Positions 1 through 11,202 of a stretch of DNA of 64,000 nucleotides are shown here, piece by piece. Under the pieces are notes generated by a model. That model was not told the DNA's origin. It did not search any database and saw only the letters and a list, made by a program, of their open reading frames with translations. This DNA comes from Pseudopyrenochaeta lycopersici (taxonomy: Eukaryota > Ascomycota > Dothideomycetes > Pleosporales > Pseudopyrenochaetaceae), in assembly GCA_003313425.1 (NCBI GenBank), contig NHZP01000013.1:1398225-1462224 (forward strand), given 5' to 3'. Both the position numbers and the translations under genes were made by a program. Each line of letters opens with the position of its first letter. Within the stretch, counting starts at the first letter, position 1.

Positions 1-3000
1 ACTCTCTGATTCCTCTCGAATCCTTGATAGGTCACTTAGTCCTAGCTAGCGTACGAAGTCAGCGTGCTTCTGTCGACTAAGAATCTTTGTAAGGCCGTCA
101 GCTAGCATCTCTGTAGTAGCCTTCCAGTCTACCTGCAGTCTGCCTTCTGCTACCTCCTGACGTAACTAATGATGATGTACGTCCACATGCTTCAGCTTCG
201 TCTGAAGCTTATTAACTGCCTTTATTACAATTAAGATAGTCTGCTAGTTATCACACTACAGTGCTAGTGTAAACTTAGGGTTAAATTAAATAGCTTAAAA
301 GAAGCGTTGCTACTATTCTATCTCTAATCCTGTAAGGGATAGAGATAGCAGCTTAGCCTTAGTAGTTAATTTTATAACTGATTATTAGACTGTTGCCTTC
401 TAGTCAATAGGCAGTCTATATAGTTTAAAGATGTAGCCTTAAGAGCTTTAGCAAGTTTCAGGCTTATCTGCGAAGGCCGCATCTAATACACTATAAAAGA
501 GAGGTTCTTAGCCTAGCTCCTGCTAAGCTGGTAATATAATGCTAGTTATGCTGTGCTAGATGTCCCCTAACGCTTGAATAGCTAGGTGCTTTATACCTAT
601 TAGGTATCTCTACACATAGTTAGCAGCGTGCAGGTACTTTTACCCTAGATTCTGTAGGTAGCGTACAAGGATTAAGTGCGCTCTCGCGACGTCTAGTCGC
701 GTCAAGGTTAAGATATACGCTAGTAAGCTAACTAGTTACTAATACTTTTATATTTAAGCAGCACTTAGTTCCTCTGTTAAAGGCAGGAGGACGTTGTCCC
801 TTAGTAGCACATCTAGGTATCTTATATTTCCCTTAAGATCGAATTTCGCTGCAATCTTATTAATAAATAAGTCCTATACTAGGTAGATTAATTAAGTAAG
901 CTCCTCGCGGATCACACGGATGCTAAGGAACCACTTTAGCTCGCCTAGCTCACGGATCTCGTACGTTCTAAGCATCTGTTACTTAAACGTCTAGTAGTAG
1001 CTCATATTGAGCAGATGGACGAGGACGACGATATCGTCCACATAGAAAAAGACAATCAGACAGTCATTCGTGTATAGGCATAGTGCTCCTAGCACAGGCC
1101 TTAACCTAAGTTTCTTTAAGGTTAATAAGAGCTCCTAGTACTACAGTAGTAGTGCTTCCTTAAGGCTATAGAGCGCTCGCTAAAGCTTAAGAAGCTTACT
1201 AAACTTATCTATAAACCCTTTAGGCGTACAACAGTATATCTTGCGTAGTAGTTAAGCGTTAAGAAAGGCGTTTAGGGCGTTAAACTAAAATATCTTTAAG
1301 TTAAATACTGCTGCTAGTACTATAAGAGATTAAAAGACCTTAATAGCTAATATTACAGTATACGTCTTACCCTATGCCTCCTGCAGGTCTCCTCGTACGT
1401 ATATACACGCCTTAAACTTGTATAGGTACCTGTCTTCGTTAAACTTATATAAGAACACCTACATTAGGGGTAGAACCTTAGTATCTGCTGTTATTGCAGT
1501 AACCTCTGTACGCTTGAAGCAATCTTTTAACTAGCAGCTATTAAGCTCTGCTTATGCTGCCTCTCTAAACTTAGTACTAAATAGATAATCCTTTACTTCC
1601 TTCTATTACTTTGGCGGCTCTAGCAGTTAGTTATAATATAGCCTTAACCTAGGCATCTTACCTGCGAGCTTTAAAGGAGCTGTTAGATTTAATACTACTG
1701 CAAATACTCTGTAGTATGTAGCTAGGGCCTAGTTAGCTAGCCTCCTAGCTCTCTTCCCTTCTATAATGTTACTACTACTTCTAACAGCAGGATTAGCTAT
1801 CTTTAGTACATTATTCTGCTAATAATCTAGTATATAGTTATTTATATTACTCCATCCTCTAGGCTACTTAGATAGTAGCTTTCATAGTTAGCCTCGCCTG
1901 CCTGTTACAGCTAGCCTAAGTAGTCCATCTAGCCTACTTAGTCTATCTGGTCTACTTGTAACTATAGACGTGTCATCCTCATGATATGTCTGCAGCTCAT
2001 TAAGCAGCTGTTCTTAAACCTATTCCTTAGTACCTTAATCTTCAGCACTAACTTGTTCTACCAGCTCTGTAGCTTAGCCTAATTCTCTATTGTTATCTAC
2101 CTCCTGTTAAGGTAGTGTAGTACTACAATCTAATAGTTCTAGTGTTAGTAGAAAGCCCCAGTCCTTATAGAACTCTACTACTATATTATTTTCAGCTATC
2201 TCTGTAGAACGAGCTGTCTTATCATTAAGCTAATACCTCTAGTTCTGCAGTATCTCTTAATTAGCCTCTATCTCCTGTACCTAAGGTATATTAAGATAGT
2301 TAATATCTTCTCGTACGATAGCTTCTCTCTCAGCTTTCTTATAGTTGTTAAAAAGGCTGTTCTTCTAAAATATCACGTCTCTTACGCGTATTACCTAGCT
2401 CTTCTTTAGCAGCTAGATGCAGAAGATATTTATTAAGTCGTACCCTATAAGGTATCCTATAAATGTATAAGACTTAAGCTTATCTACTTTCTTTAGCTTC
2501 TTATTTAGGATATAGGCTTTACAGCCTATCTATAAAAAATAGGTAACTGAAGGCTGCCTGCCATAGACTAGCTCATATGGCGTCTTCCATGCAATTAACT
2601 TGGTAGGCGTGACATTAACAATTCAAGCTGCTGTAACTGCTAGCTTATTTAACAGCGACTTTAGCAGTCCTGCCTTAATTTAAAGTGATCTTGCTCTTAT
2701 TATAATCACGTTCCCTACTTACTCTGCGGCTCTTAGCTGTTCAGGCGTGTTAGGGGCTCAAAGCTTAACCTTAAGGCTAGCCTGCCTCGCGATCTTATAG
2801 AGCTGTAAGCTATATCCGCAATCACCATCAACCTTAAGGATAACGACAGTATGTCCATATTAGCGTTCAATCTTGTTTATTAGCGCTTATAACGCTGCTA
2901 TTATAACAGGTAGTGTTTTATTAGCAAGAGTCGTCGCCTCATGCCACCTTAAGAACTCGCATACAGTATACAGGAGGTAATAATCTCCATTGTAGCACGT

Positions 3001-4851
3001 TTCTCCTGTTAGGATCAGCTGTACGAGATCAACTATAATCCTATAGAAAGGCCTTGTAGCTCAATTGTCTGATTGACGCCTGCTGACCTAAGCTGTCGAT
3101 TTTGACTTAATACAGGTCTCGCATTCTCGCAGCTGTGGTGCTCGAGCTCCTTGCTCAAGGTTAATTCCTCGTACGTTTGCATTCAAGTGGTCGATCGCCT
3201 CCTTGCTCGCGTGTGCAAACATCTTATGAGCTTCAATATAAGATGCGGCAATTAGACGTCGATCTTCCCGTAAGACCTTGTACGCTCCTCAAAGAGCTGT
3301 TGCGAAGCTACTCAGTGCTAGACGATCGTTCTCGTCAGCATCAACAATCCAGTGTCCTTCTCTATACCTAAGTAGGCATGTAACGTTTAACGGATGCTGC
3401 TTGTATATAACATCTTGTCCTAAGTTAAACTAAATACCTATTTCTTAGCATCTTAAGAGGCTTACAACGTTTATAAAGAAGCCTTCTATAAGCGCCACAT
3501 TAGTTAGCTTAATCTAACTTATTCTAGACAGTTAATTAACCTTAAATACAACCTCTCCCCAGGCCTGTATTACTAGGATTAAGTCTCCTGCAAGCACTGT
3601 TTCCTAGGCTATAGCTTACCTTATCTCTCGCCAGCTAAACCTCCTTAAATTACATATATAGATGTTTAAGCCTAGGTTAAGGATCTATTAATTAATAATC
3701 GTTAGCAGCGTTTTTAGTTGCACCTAGGTAACAGAGAAGGAGCTGTAGGTCGCAAAACTGCCCCCTTAGCTCTCCTTTCCACCGTCAAGGCTTATTAGCT
3801 TATCTACGCCCTTAATTTTCTTACTATAACAAGCAAGGAGCTTGTTAATCCTTTTAACCTGCTCTGGGTTCTTTAAGGCCTTAGCTATTCTATCCTGTAC
3901 AGCTTTAATAGGTTAAAAGCTCTCTAGTCTCTTTAGATAATCTAGAAACAGGCACTAGTACTCCCTATACTAATGCATACCTCTGTAGAGACATTCTAGC
4001 TTATAAGCTAATTTTAATAATCTCTGCTCCTTCTAGTCCTTCTGGTTCTTTTAGTCTGTTCTGTTTAAAACACTAAGTGTTATAAACATACCAAGCGACG
4101 TTGCACTAGGCCCAATTCATTAATAATAGACCCTAAACTAAGCTATATAGTCTGCTAGAAGTTAAATCTCATTTATCTTATCTAAGGTCTCCTTTTTAAT
4201 AAGGTTATAGTGCGACGACGCAGCCTATTCAGGGGCAATCGTCCTAATAGATGTTAGGAAATCCTCTTAAGCTTAATAACCTGTTATTTTAGAGAGACCT
4301 ACCTCCCTGCCTTAGTTAGTAATATAAATCTAGTCGTTAAGCTATTACTTAAGATCTCAACTCTAAGGACCGTCCTGCAGAGCTTAATATTTAATAGTCA
4401 GCTCTCTGCTTCGTAAGGCAGCTGTTAGCGCAAACTACTTCTTAAGAGTAACTAGTCGATTATACGCCTCATCTTTTCTACTAATAAGGTAAAGGTGTTA
4501 AGCAGCAATCGTACAGCTAATGTTAAGAAGGAGCTTACTATTCTTCTACTTAAGTTTTATATACTCTGCTCTTTCGTATCTCTAGTCTTAAAGGAGATCA
4601 CTGTATAATGCCTTTTCAGCTGCGTCTAGCTAGCTAATCTCTGTCGCTCCTAGCCATATATCACTAGGTAACAGTCTAGTTAGTTCTCTAAGCTTTAGTA
4701 GCTCATCCTTTAGTTTTAAGATGTCGTGGTACTTCTAAATGCTATCTACGACAGCTTTCTCTCGTCGTAGCTAGAACTACAACTCCCAGTTAGCTGGTTT
4801 ATCCAGTAAAACAGTCACTCGTGTGACTCCTGCGTCGTTGTACAACATCAT
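1..4851 (-). pseudogene. Copia gag-pol polyprotein remnant
   Basis: Read on the minus strand. The gag-like start is ATG at 4849-4851, followed by coding sequence interrupted by TAG at Gln positions. The integrase core lies about 2350-3350, including a WKTPYELVYGRQP-like motif near 2550-2590. The reverse transcriptase has the Copia active-site motif FYVDDIVVLV, with YVDD at 1033-1044. The RNase H and C-terminal tail lie about 1-480, with a KHVDVHHHQLR stretch and an ADGLTK motif. The catalytic YVDD is still intact, but nonsense codons elsewhere make the frame non-functional. The end of pol lies at or just beyond position 1. Confidence 0.85.
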
Positions 4852-5053
4852 AATCTCAGTAATCAATTACCAAACTAATCTCTATGCGGAGAGCAACAGT
4901 TCTAGTTAAATAGCAACACTTATTAACTATATAGGTCTTTAACGCTAACCTAGCTATTAATAGACACAACAGGTAAAGGTGAACGTAGTTATTATTAGTT
5001 ACACGTCTAAAGCTATATTCGTGCAGAGTTGCGTAGCTTAGGAGGTGCAAACC

Positions 5054-5064
5054 GGGCTCATAAC
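5054..5064 (-). promoter_or_regulatory. Copia primer binding site for half-tRNA initiator Met
   Basis: On the plus strand this reads GGGCTCATAAC, the sequence of the anticodon stem-loop of eukaryotic initiator tRNA-Met. The minus-strand transcript therefore carries the complement TTATGAGCCC directly after the 5' LTR. This fits priming by the 5' half of tRNA-iMet cut in the anticodon loop, as known for Drosophila copia. It also fixes the inner border of the LTR. Confidence 0.75.
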
Positions 5065-5187
5065 TATTGGCGGGCAGCAGGCAGGAGGAACTAGGTTGAT
5101 TCCTATCAAATGAGACACAAGGGAACTATATACCCTGTGGATGCTTATATAACAGAGCACGTGAGGAGCTAACCGTGTTGGCTAACA
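5065..5187 (-). repeat. Copia 5' LTR (about 123 bp)
   Basis: Read on the minus strand it starts TGTTAGCCAACACGG and ends CCAATA next to the primer binding site. The end was probably CAACA before a C-to-T change. A TATATAAGC box lies near 5147-5154. The outer border abuts coding sequence of a pogo-type transposase. The partner LTR is outside the window, so the exact ends are inferred from the TG..CA rule and the primer site. Confidence 0.65.
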
Positions 5188-6780
5188 GTAGCTATACTAA
5201 CAACTTTACAGCTATAGACTAGATAAAGCACTTTAACAAGATAACTGCAGAGAGCGCCTAAGGCGCGTAGAGACTCCTCCTTATTAACGGCTATAGATCT
5301 TATCTCATGTATAAGTTTGTAAAGTACGCGGAGAGTAATTATATACAGCTTTTTGCCCTCCCTCTGCACACTACTTATCTACTCTAGCTACTTAACGTAG
5401 GCTGTTTTCAGCCTCTAAAGTAGTATTACGCTTAGACGCTTAACTAGGCCTCTTATACAGGCGCAACTAAAATTAGACGCTTAGATTTCTTAGTAACTCT
5501 CTTATAAATTAGAGGGCAGGCGTTTACGCCGCGTATAGTAAAGGGAGGCTAGCGTAAAACAGGCCTCTTACCCTTCTGCCCTAAGCAGGTAATTAAGCCT
5601 CTAAGAGCCTAGGAAGCTACCTGCGCTGCTTAGGAGGTAATAGCAGCCGTTAACTGCGTATAGGAGCCCTTAACTCCTACTTGGCAGTTGTCTGATAAGG
5701 AGGACGACGGCGTCTCTGCAGTACTTAGGGGCCTCTCTCCTCCTACGCACAGTTAACTACTCTACTAGCTACTAGGCGCTATAGGTACGCCTTTATTTAC
5801 AGAGCTCTCTTAGCCTTTTAAAACACCTTAGCCCTGCTAATTACCTAGTAATATAGGGTAGAGTACGCTAAAGACGATACGTACACTTAATTTACAAGAG
5901 AAAGCTGTTACGTATACACTAAGAAAGTGGCTACCGCGCGAGTAAGCAGAGGACGTGATTTTAACGCTTAAAGGCAGCTTAGTAATAGCCCATAACGCAG
6001 CAAGGCTAGAGTAAGCTTTCTACTAAATAAAGGCTACAGAGTACACTCGCGCTAAGCGTTGTAGGCGTAATTAACGTGTAGTTAACGTTAGCGGAGGTCC
6101 TGTTTACGCTAGAGACTGCTGTAGGATAGCTGCAGAGAGGGTTGTTAACGAGGCCGCTAAATAAGAAGCCGCCGTCGCTGCGCGCTACTAAAAGGCGCTT
6201 ATTAAACAATTTAATACTTAGAAGAAAATACTATTAAACGTACGTAATTAGAGTAAAAAGTTAATTAGGCGTTACTATAAGGGCTTACTTATTACGCGCA
6301 GTAGGTCTTATATAACTATATTTAACGGCCTAGTTATTAAAACTTTAGCAGATAAACTAACGCGTTAGGAGTACAGAGTTAACAACCTAGCGCTAGCCGC
6401 GTAATTCTAGAATTTATATAAGAACTCTATATAAATATTAGAGGAGAGAGGTAAGTTTATAGTAAGACGTTCTATTATAGAGAGCTTAATTTTAGCACTT
6501 AAAGTCGCATACGTTAACTGTAGCGGCATAGATCTTTATATGCAGTACCTGTAAAGGAAAAAAGACGCACCTATACTGCTATCCTTCCCTAAAGGAAAAT
6601 AAGTAATAATATAAGTATAGGATAGTTAATTTTATGTCCCTAAGACGCAGCTCGAAAATAGCCTTATTAGTAGTGACGACGAGGGCTACTTATCTCCTAT
6701 TATTAACTTTTATAACTGTATCTTGCTAGAATAGCTAGAATAGGGCTGTAAGTAATAAATTAAGTGTTTTACGATGTAAT
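5188..6780 (+). pseudogene. pogo/Fot1-type DDE transposase, C-terminal half, RIP-mutated
   Basis: Starting right at the Copia LTR, the plus strand reads as a DDE_1 transposase. It has an LLLINGYRSYLMYKFVKY stretch near 5272-5325, where the second catalytic Asp is now Asn. Then comes an LPLHTTYLLQLLNVGCF stretch around 5352-5405 (family: PPHTSHLLQPLDV, third Asp also now Asn). The tail near 5990-6200 is rich in Arg and Ala (SGGPVYARDC, RVVNEAA). Many TAG/TAA codons replace Gln. The N-terminal half should lie on the far side of the Copia insertion, outside the window. No terminal inverted repeat was identified on the right. Confidence 0.75.
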
Positions 6781-7085
6781 TACTATACAAATTACTATAC
6801 AAAGGCATTTTACGACATTTAGATTATTGAGCGTGTGCGATTATTGAGCTAGTAGGGCTGTGCGGAGCACGGCCTTTCTCGAAGAGAAACTGAGAATCAG
6901 CCATTGCGGCCGAGTAGTTGATAATCCCGCATCATTGGGGCTTGTCGTGGGTTGCTGAACCTCGGTAGAGAACCGGATGTTCCGAAACAAGAACCTTCTT
7001 TTTGCTTGTCTCCCAGATCTTCTAATACCGTCGTCGGAATCCCCGCCGACGCTATTTCGCTGCAGCTGTAGATTGGCGAGCTGCA
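6781..7085. other. Intergenic transition from RIP-mutated to normal DNA
   Basis: Base composition changes sharply near 6830 from TpA-rich repeat DNA to balanced unique DNA. This stretch holds the 5' region of the Zn2Cys6 regulator. A long minus-strand ORF here overlaps the regulator and looks like a shadow. No other feature was seen. Confidence 0.5.
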
Positions 7086-9273
7086 ATGGATGAGAACAGA
7101 CGGTCAAAGCGTCAAAAAACGCTCCTTGCGTGCGAACACTGTCGAAACAAGAAAACGAAGTGCGACGGCCATCGGCCCGTCTGTGGACCTTGCGAGAAGA
7201 AAGGCTGGGGCAGCGGTCGTTGCTTGTGGAGGTATGCTGATGGTAAAGAAGATGTAGTTCCATTGACGGTTGTCCAAGGCCTCGAGCGTCGCATTCAGGA
7301 ATTGGAGCGCCGGAGCGTACCGCGTGTTGCACCGCAGGATGCCATCGCCTCCATGTCTGTGCCTTCTCTACAAACCGAATCCCTAGGAATTCCAAGTACA
7401 AGTCCATGCAGTATCAGTGCCATGGAAGGTGCGGTGACAGGAACGCATCAGACCGAAGGCTTCGTTGGAGCAGGCGCAGCCGCTGCTTTTATGGACGTTG
7501 TCCGACGCGCCGTGGACCCTCAACCTGCAACAAGGGCAGCGGCGTCTAGACAAGCCCCCTCGATAGGACATTGCGACTCAATCCAACTACGCGGACATGT
7601 GTTACCTGTGCGACAGGAAGCAGATGTGCTTGTCCGGTCATACTGGGACTACGTCCACCCAATCTACCCCTGTCTCTACAGACCGACCTTTAAAGCCATA
7701 TATGCTAGCATGTGGTCTGGGATGCCAGTACCCACTGCTGATCTCCCAATCATGCAGACAACATACATCGACAATGTTTGCCTGGTCAATCTTGTCCTCG
7801 CGCTGGGCTGCCAGTATATCGCTGAGTCAGTGATCCAGCATGATGTCCACTATGGATCACAGCAAGCTGCGGTATATTTTGAACGCGCCCGTCTTGCGTT
7901 TTATTATGATCCCCTTGACGAAAGGGCGCCTTCTTTACAACGAGCTCAGGTTCTGCTTCTCATGGTGCAGTACTTGAAAAGTGTCGGAAGCACGCAGAAA
8001 GCCTGGGATGTGATAGGTCTCGCTATCCGGACGTGCCAACGGCTGGGCTTACATATTCCCGCAACTTCGACTATGGAAGTTATGCCCAATTTCGCAGATA
8101 GAGAGATCGTCAAGCGAGTGTGGCATGGCTGTGTCATGATAGAGAGGTTTGTGGTATGCCGCCTTGGTCATTCATCAATTGACAAGATCCAGAATGTTGA
8201 GTGCTACGCTTGGTCGTCCGACTATGATCTCTGCAGCTGATGGGATGTCACTTTCATTTCCTTCAGAAGTTAATGAAGAACTCTTTCAGTCCGGCAGTTT
8301 TGACGATGCAGACAATCCGGAAGATTCCGCAATTACTTTCTTCATTCTCTGTATTGGTTTATTCGAGCTGGTGCATCGTATTTTACGAGCATTCTACTCC
8401 GACAGTTTACCTCACACCACAGACAACTACCCACAATACTTTACAGCCACAGAATCCATCCTGAGTATCGACAATGAAATGTTGCGGTGGCGCAACAATG
8501 TCCCTCCGCATCTTCATTTGGGTGACGGTTACTCATCACCATATACGGGGAATGCCACCAACACATTCAGAAGGCAAGCAGCGGTACTAAAGATCCGCTA
8601 TCTACAAGCACGAATCTATCTCTTCCGACCAGTTCTGTCACAAACATGTGTCATGCATCATCCTACCTCTGCAGATGAATCAGATCCGTTAAGAGAGACT
8701 AAATTCGCGACCAGGCTTCAGCATCGAGTCGCAATCCAGTGTTCTTTATTATGCGTTTCAGAAGCTATTGATCTGATTGAAACGATGCACGCCAATCACA
8801 CGACAGCTGAAAAATGGGGAAAGAAACCTTCTTGGCTCTATGGAGTGTTACACATTTATCTTGCGGCTACTGTCCTACTCGCGGCCCGTCTCGCGCCAGA
8901 CGTACTATTGACAGAAGTCTCTGACGAACAATTTCAGACAGCATGGGATCATGCCCTCGCTATCTTGCGGGAGTTCCAAGCAGATAGTGTGTCAGCACAT
9001 CGGTGTGTATCTGCTCTGGAGACCTTATATCGAAAACTTCCTATTGGACATCGTCACATCAGGTCGATATCAAGCGATAAAGATGATACGATGGCCACGT
9101 CCAGGGAGGTAGAGGAAAACAACCTATCTTTCTTTGCAACACCTATGCCGACAGCTCCGAGAGCCCCCTGGTCTTCAGAAAATCAAGACGTTTCCCTTGA
9201 ATGGTCCCCGGGCTTTGATCTGTCAAACCCATACGACATGTCTTGGTTCATGATGTCCGAGTCCTTCACCTAA
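7086..9273 (+). CDS. Zn2Cys6 fungal transcription factor, two exons
   Basis: Exons 7086-8146 and 8193-9273 encode 713 aa. The 46-nt intron (8147-8192, donor GTTTGT, acceptor CCAG) is needed to join the MIER and MLSATLGRPTM segments in frame. The N-terminal zinc cluster has Cys16, 19, 26, 33, 36 and 46 in a basic context, followed by a short coiled-coil-like stretch at about residues 60-76 for dimerisation. The middle part (about residues 200-450) matches the fungal transcription factor domain, with the typical YFERARLAFYYDP and RLSATLGRP-like segments. It should be a nuclear activator or repressor binding CGG triplets. Its stop is 50 bp from the stop of the convergent FAD oxidoreductase, which suggests it regulates this small module; that is inference. 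Confidence 0.93.
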
Positions 9274-9323
9274 TACTGCTAGTTCCTACTTTGAGAGTTA
9301 TTCGGCGTCGCGGAGTTGCGTCG

Positions 9324-10702
9324 TTAACATCTTCGGGCCTCTGGTAACTCATTGCTTTTGAGAAACGCGCCATTAGTTTTGAGGCATGCCTGAACCTTCT
9401 CAGCGCATACGATGTGCTTGTTTTGGCCGTACAATGCGGCTGCTACACCTGCGGCTTGTCCGGTCGCAAGTCCCGTTCCCATTACTCTTACTGCACTTGC
9501 TGCATACTGATCTGCATCAGCACATCTGCCAGCAACTAGCAGATTATCTGTATCTTTACTTTGAAGAGATCGCAGAGGAATCTCAAATGTCTTTGCTGGG
9601 GGATAAATGAATGTACTCTCCCAAAAGTCATGCTCCGCATCGTGAAATTCCATACCCCAAGCGCCTATCGCAATAGTATCATCGAATGAGGTATTCTCCC
9701 TTATGTCCCTTTCGCGCAACTGATAGACTGCGTCAACATGTCGACTCTCCCTGGTGCCAAAGTTGGGACCACTCGAAACAAGGTACAAATTCTCGTGACC
9801 GGGCAGTTTTTGGAGTATTTCGAGGTACTTTTGTGCCTGTTTGCGCCCGGATGCTTCTGCTGATGACAAAGAGGCAGCGGATCGTGCATCATATGATGCG
9901 GAAGCGAGGAAAGTCACAATATCGCCCGAAGGTAGCTTCAGTAAGACGGACGAGTTCTTTTTACATAGGTCTTGCAACTCGGGCTGCTTCGCCTTTGCAT
10001 CCATTATTGCTTTAGCCCAAAGGGCGGCCGTTGGTTTGGCATCGGTTGAGAATCCACTAAACCGAGTAGCCAATGAACCTAGGTTTACTGTGCCATGATT
10101 GCCATACCGAGTGGATGCACCAGCTAAGTCCGCGAGGTCGCCATCGCCAGAACAGTCTACAAACGCGGCGGCCATTAGATGCCTCCGTCCTCTCCGTTCT
10201 TGTATCTCGATAGATGATATGACCGAATCAACACGCTGTGCTCCAACGACTGTTGCATGGAACAAGATGTCAATATTATTGTCACGCATCAGATCGTCCA
10301 AGACTAGTTTCAAGGTTTCTGGTTCGAAAACCTGCAGATTGTCAAATTATCGCTCTGAATAGGCGCTTGCTATTAAAATACCTGAAAAATGCCTCTGTGC
10401 CTACTAGGCAGTTCCTCTGTGCCATTCGCTTTGCGTAAGCGATTGAAAATATCATCCCATATTGCACCAATGGCTTGTCTAGGGCACTCTTCAACTGTGA
10501 ACAGACCACAGAAGGACACAACGCCTCGATGCGTTGCGGCTCCTCCTAAGCATCCTTCGGTCTCTACGAGTAGTATACGCGCAGCCGAATCTGCCTGACG
10601 GGCGCCAATTGCTGCACCGATACCTGCAGCTCCGCCGCCCACGATCACGGTATTGTAGATCTCGGTTTTCCGGTTATTTTCTGAGATAGCCGCGTTAATC
10701 AT
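9324..10702 (-). CDS. FAD-dependent oxidoreductase (FAD_oxidored family), two exons
   Basis: Minus strand, exons 10702-10382 and 10331-9324, 442 aa. The 50-nt intron (10332-10381, GTATTT..CTGCAG) joins GIFQ to VFEPETLKLVLDD. The N-terminus has a Rossmann FAD motif VIVGGGAAGIGAA at residues 19-31, ending with the acidic residue of VETEG (about 48). The C-terminus has NLLVAGRCADADQYAASAVR followed by MGTGLATGQAAG, the second conserved FAD_oxidored block. There is no signal peptide, so a cytosolic flavoenzyme is likely. The substrate cannot be told. It is convergent with the regulator and divergent from the MFS transporter, which suggests coordinated control. Confidence 0.9.
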
Positions 10703-11202
10703 GTTTATTGATAGGTATGAGAGGTGTAAGTAGTTGCGATAGTGTAGTAGACAGAGTATAAGTAGTTTCAGGGAATACTCGGTCTTTCAGTGCAACATAT
10801 CTTGTAATTGGACTCGGGCGGCTCACCCGGCCGTATTCGGGAGATCCGAGACTCCTTCGGAGACGTTCCGAGCCTCTTCTATGACGGCCGACTGCTCATT
10901 GGCTCCAATCTCACATTTCGGAGGATCCGGCTTGGCATCTAACAAACATCTTGAGAAACTTCAGCTCTATGGATTCTTTTCAATGCAGCAACTTCTTGTG
11001 TTTTGTGATCCTGCGGGGCATGCAGCATCTAGTCTGAAGCCCCAGATCCATTCTTGTGGGGTTCCCCCATTCTATCAAAGAGTATAAGTGCAAGGCCGAG
11101 TCTCCAAGTTTACAGCTCACCGCTTGTGCTTCGGTCTACCCCACGATTCCTTAGAGTCAATATAATCTCTCTATTCTCAATTGACCTACCTATTAAGCCA
11201 AT
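10703..11202. promoter_or_regulatory. Shared divergent promoter of oxidoreductase and MFS genes, with CGG palindromes
   Basis: This 500-bp gap separates two divergent starts. It contains CGG-N5-CCG at 10819-10829, CGG-N5-CCG at 10838-10848 and CGG-N7-CCG at 10858-10870, with an extra CGG at 10815. Inverted CGG triplets with fixed spacing are the known target type of Zn2Cys6 dimers. The regulator encoded at 7086 is the obvious candidate binder. The function is inferred from spacing and context only. Confidence 0.5.

Larger units (their letters stand above)
1..5187 (-). mobile_element. Ty1/Copia LTR retrotransposon, RIP-degraded, 3' end beyond the window
   Basis: A minus-strand Copia element: 5' LTR at 5065-5187, primer binding site at 5054-5064, gag from about 4851, then integrase, reverse transcriptase and RNase H down to position 1. 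The order integrase before reverse transcriptase is diagnostic for Copia. The pol C-terminus reaches the left edge, so the 3' LTR must lie just outside. The reading frame is broken by many TAG/TAA codons where Gln is expected, the RIP pattern. Left of the gag start there is no intact ORF of length. The element sits inside a pogo-type transposase whose C-terminal half continues at 5188. Confidence 0.88.

Noticed and set aside
5051..5070. A host tRNA-iMet gene near 5054
   Set aside because: Only the anticodon stem-loop sequence is present; no acceptor, D or T arms surround it, and the LTR position explains it.
6841..7407. 188-codon minus-strand ORF
   Set aside because: Antisense to the Zn2Cys6 exon with its conserved zinc cluster; no family resemblance.
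9386..10362. Several plus-strand ORFs over the oxidoreductase
   Set aside because: Shadows of the minus-strand flavoenzyme, which has clear FAD motifs and a consistent intron.
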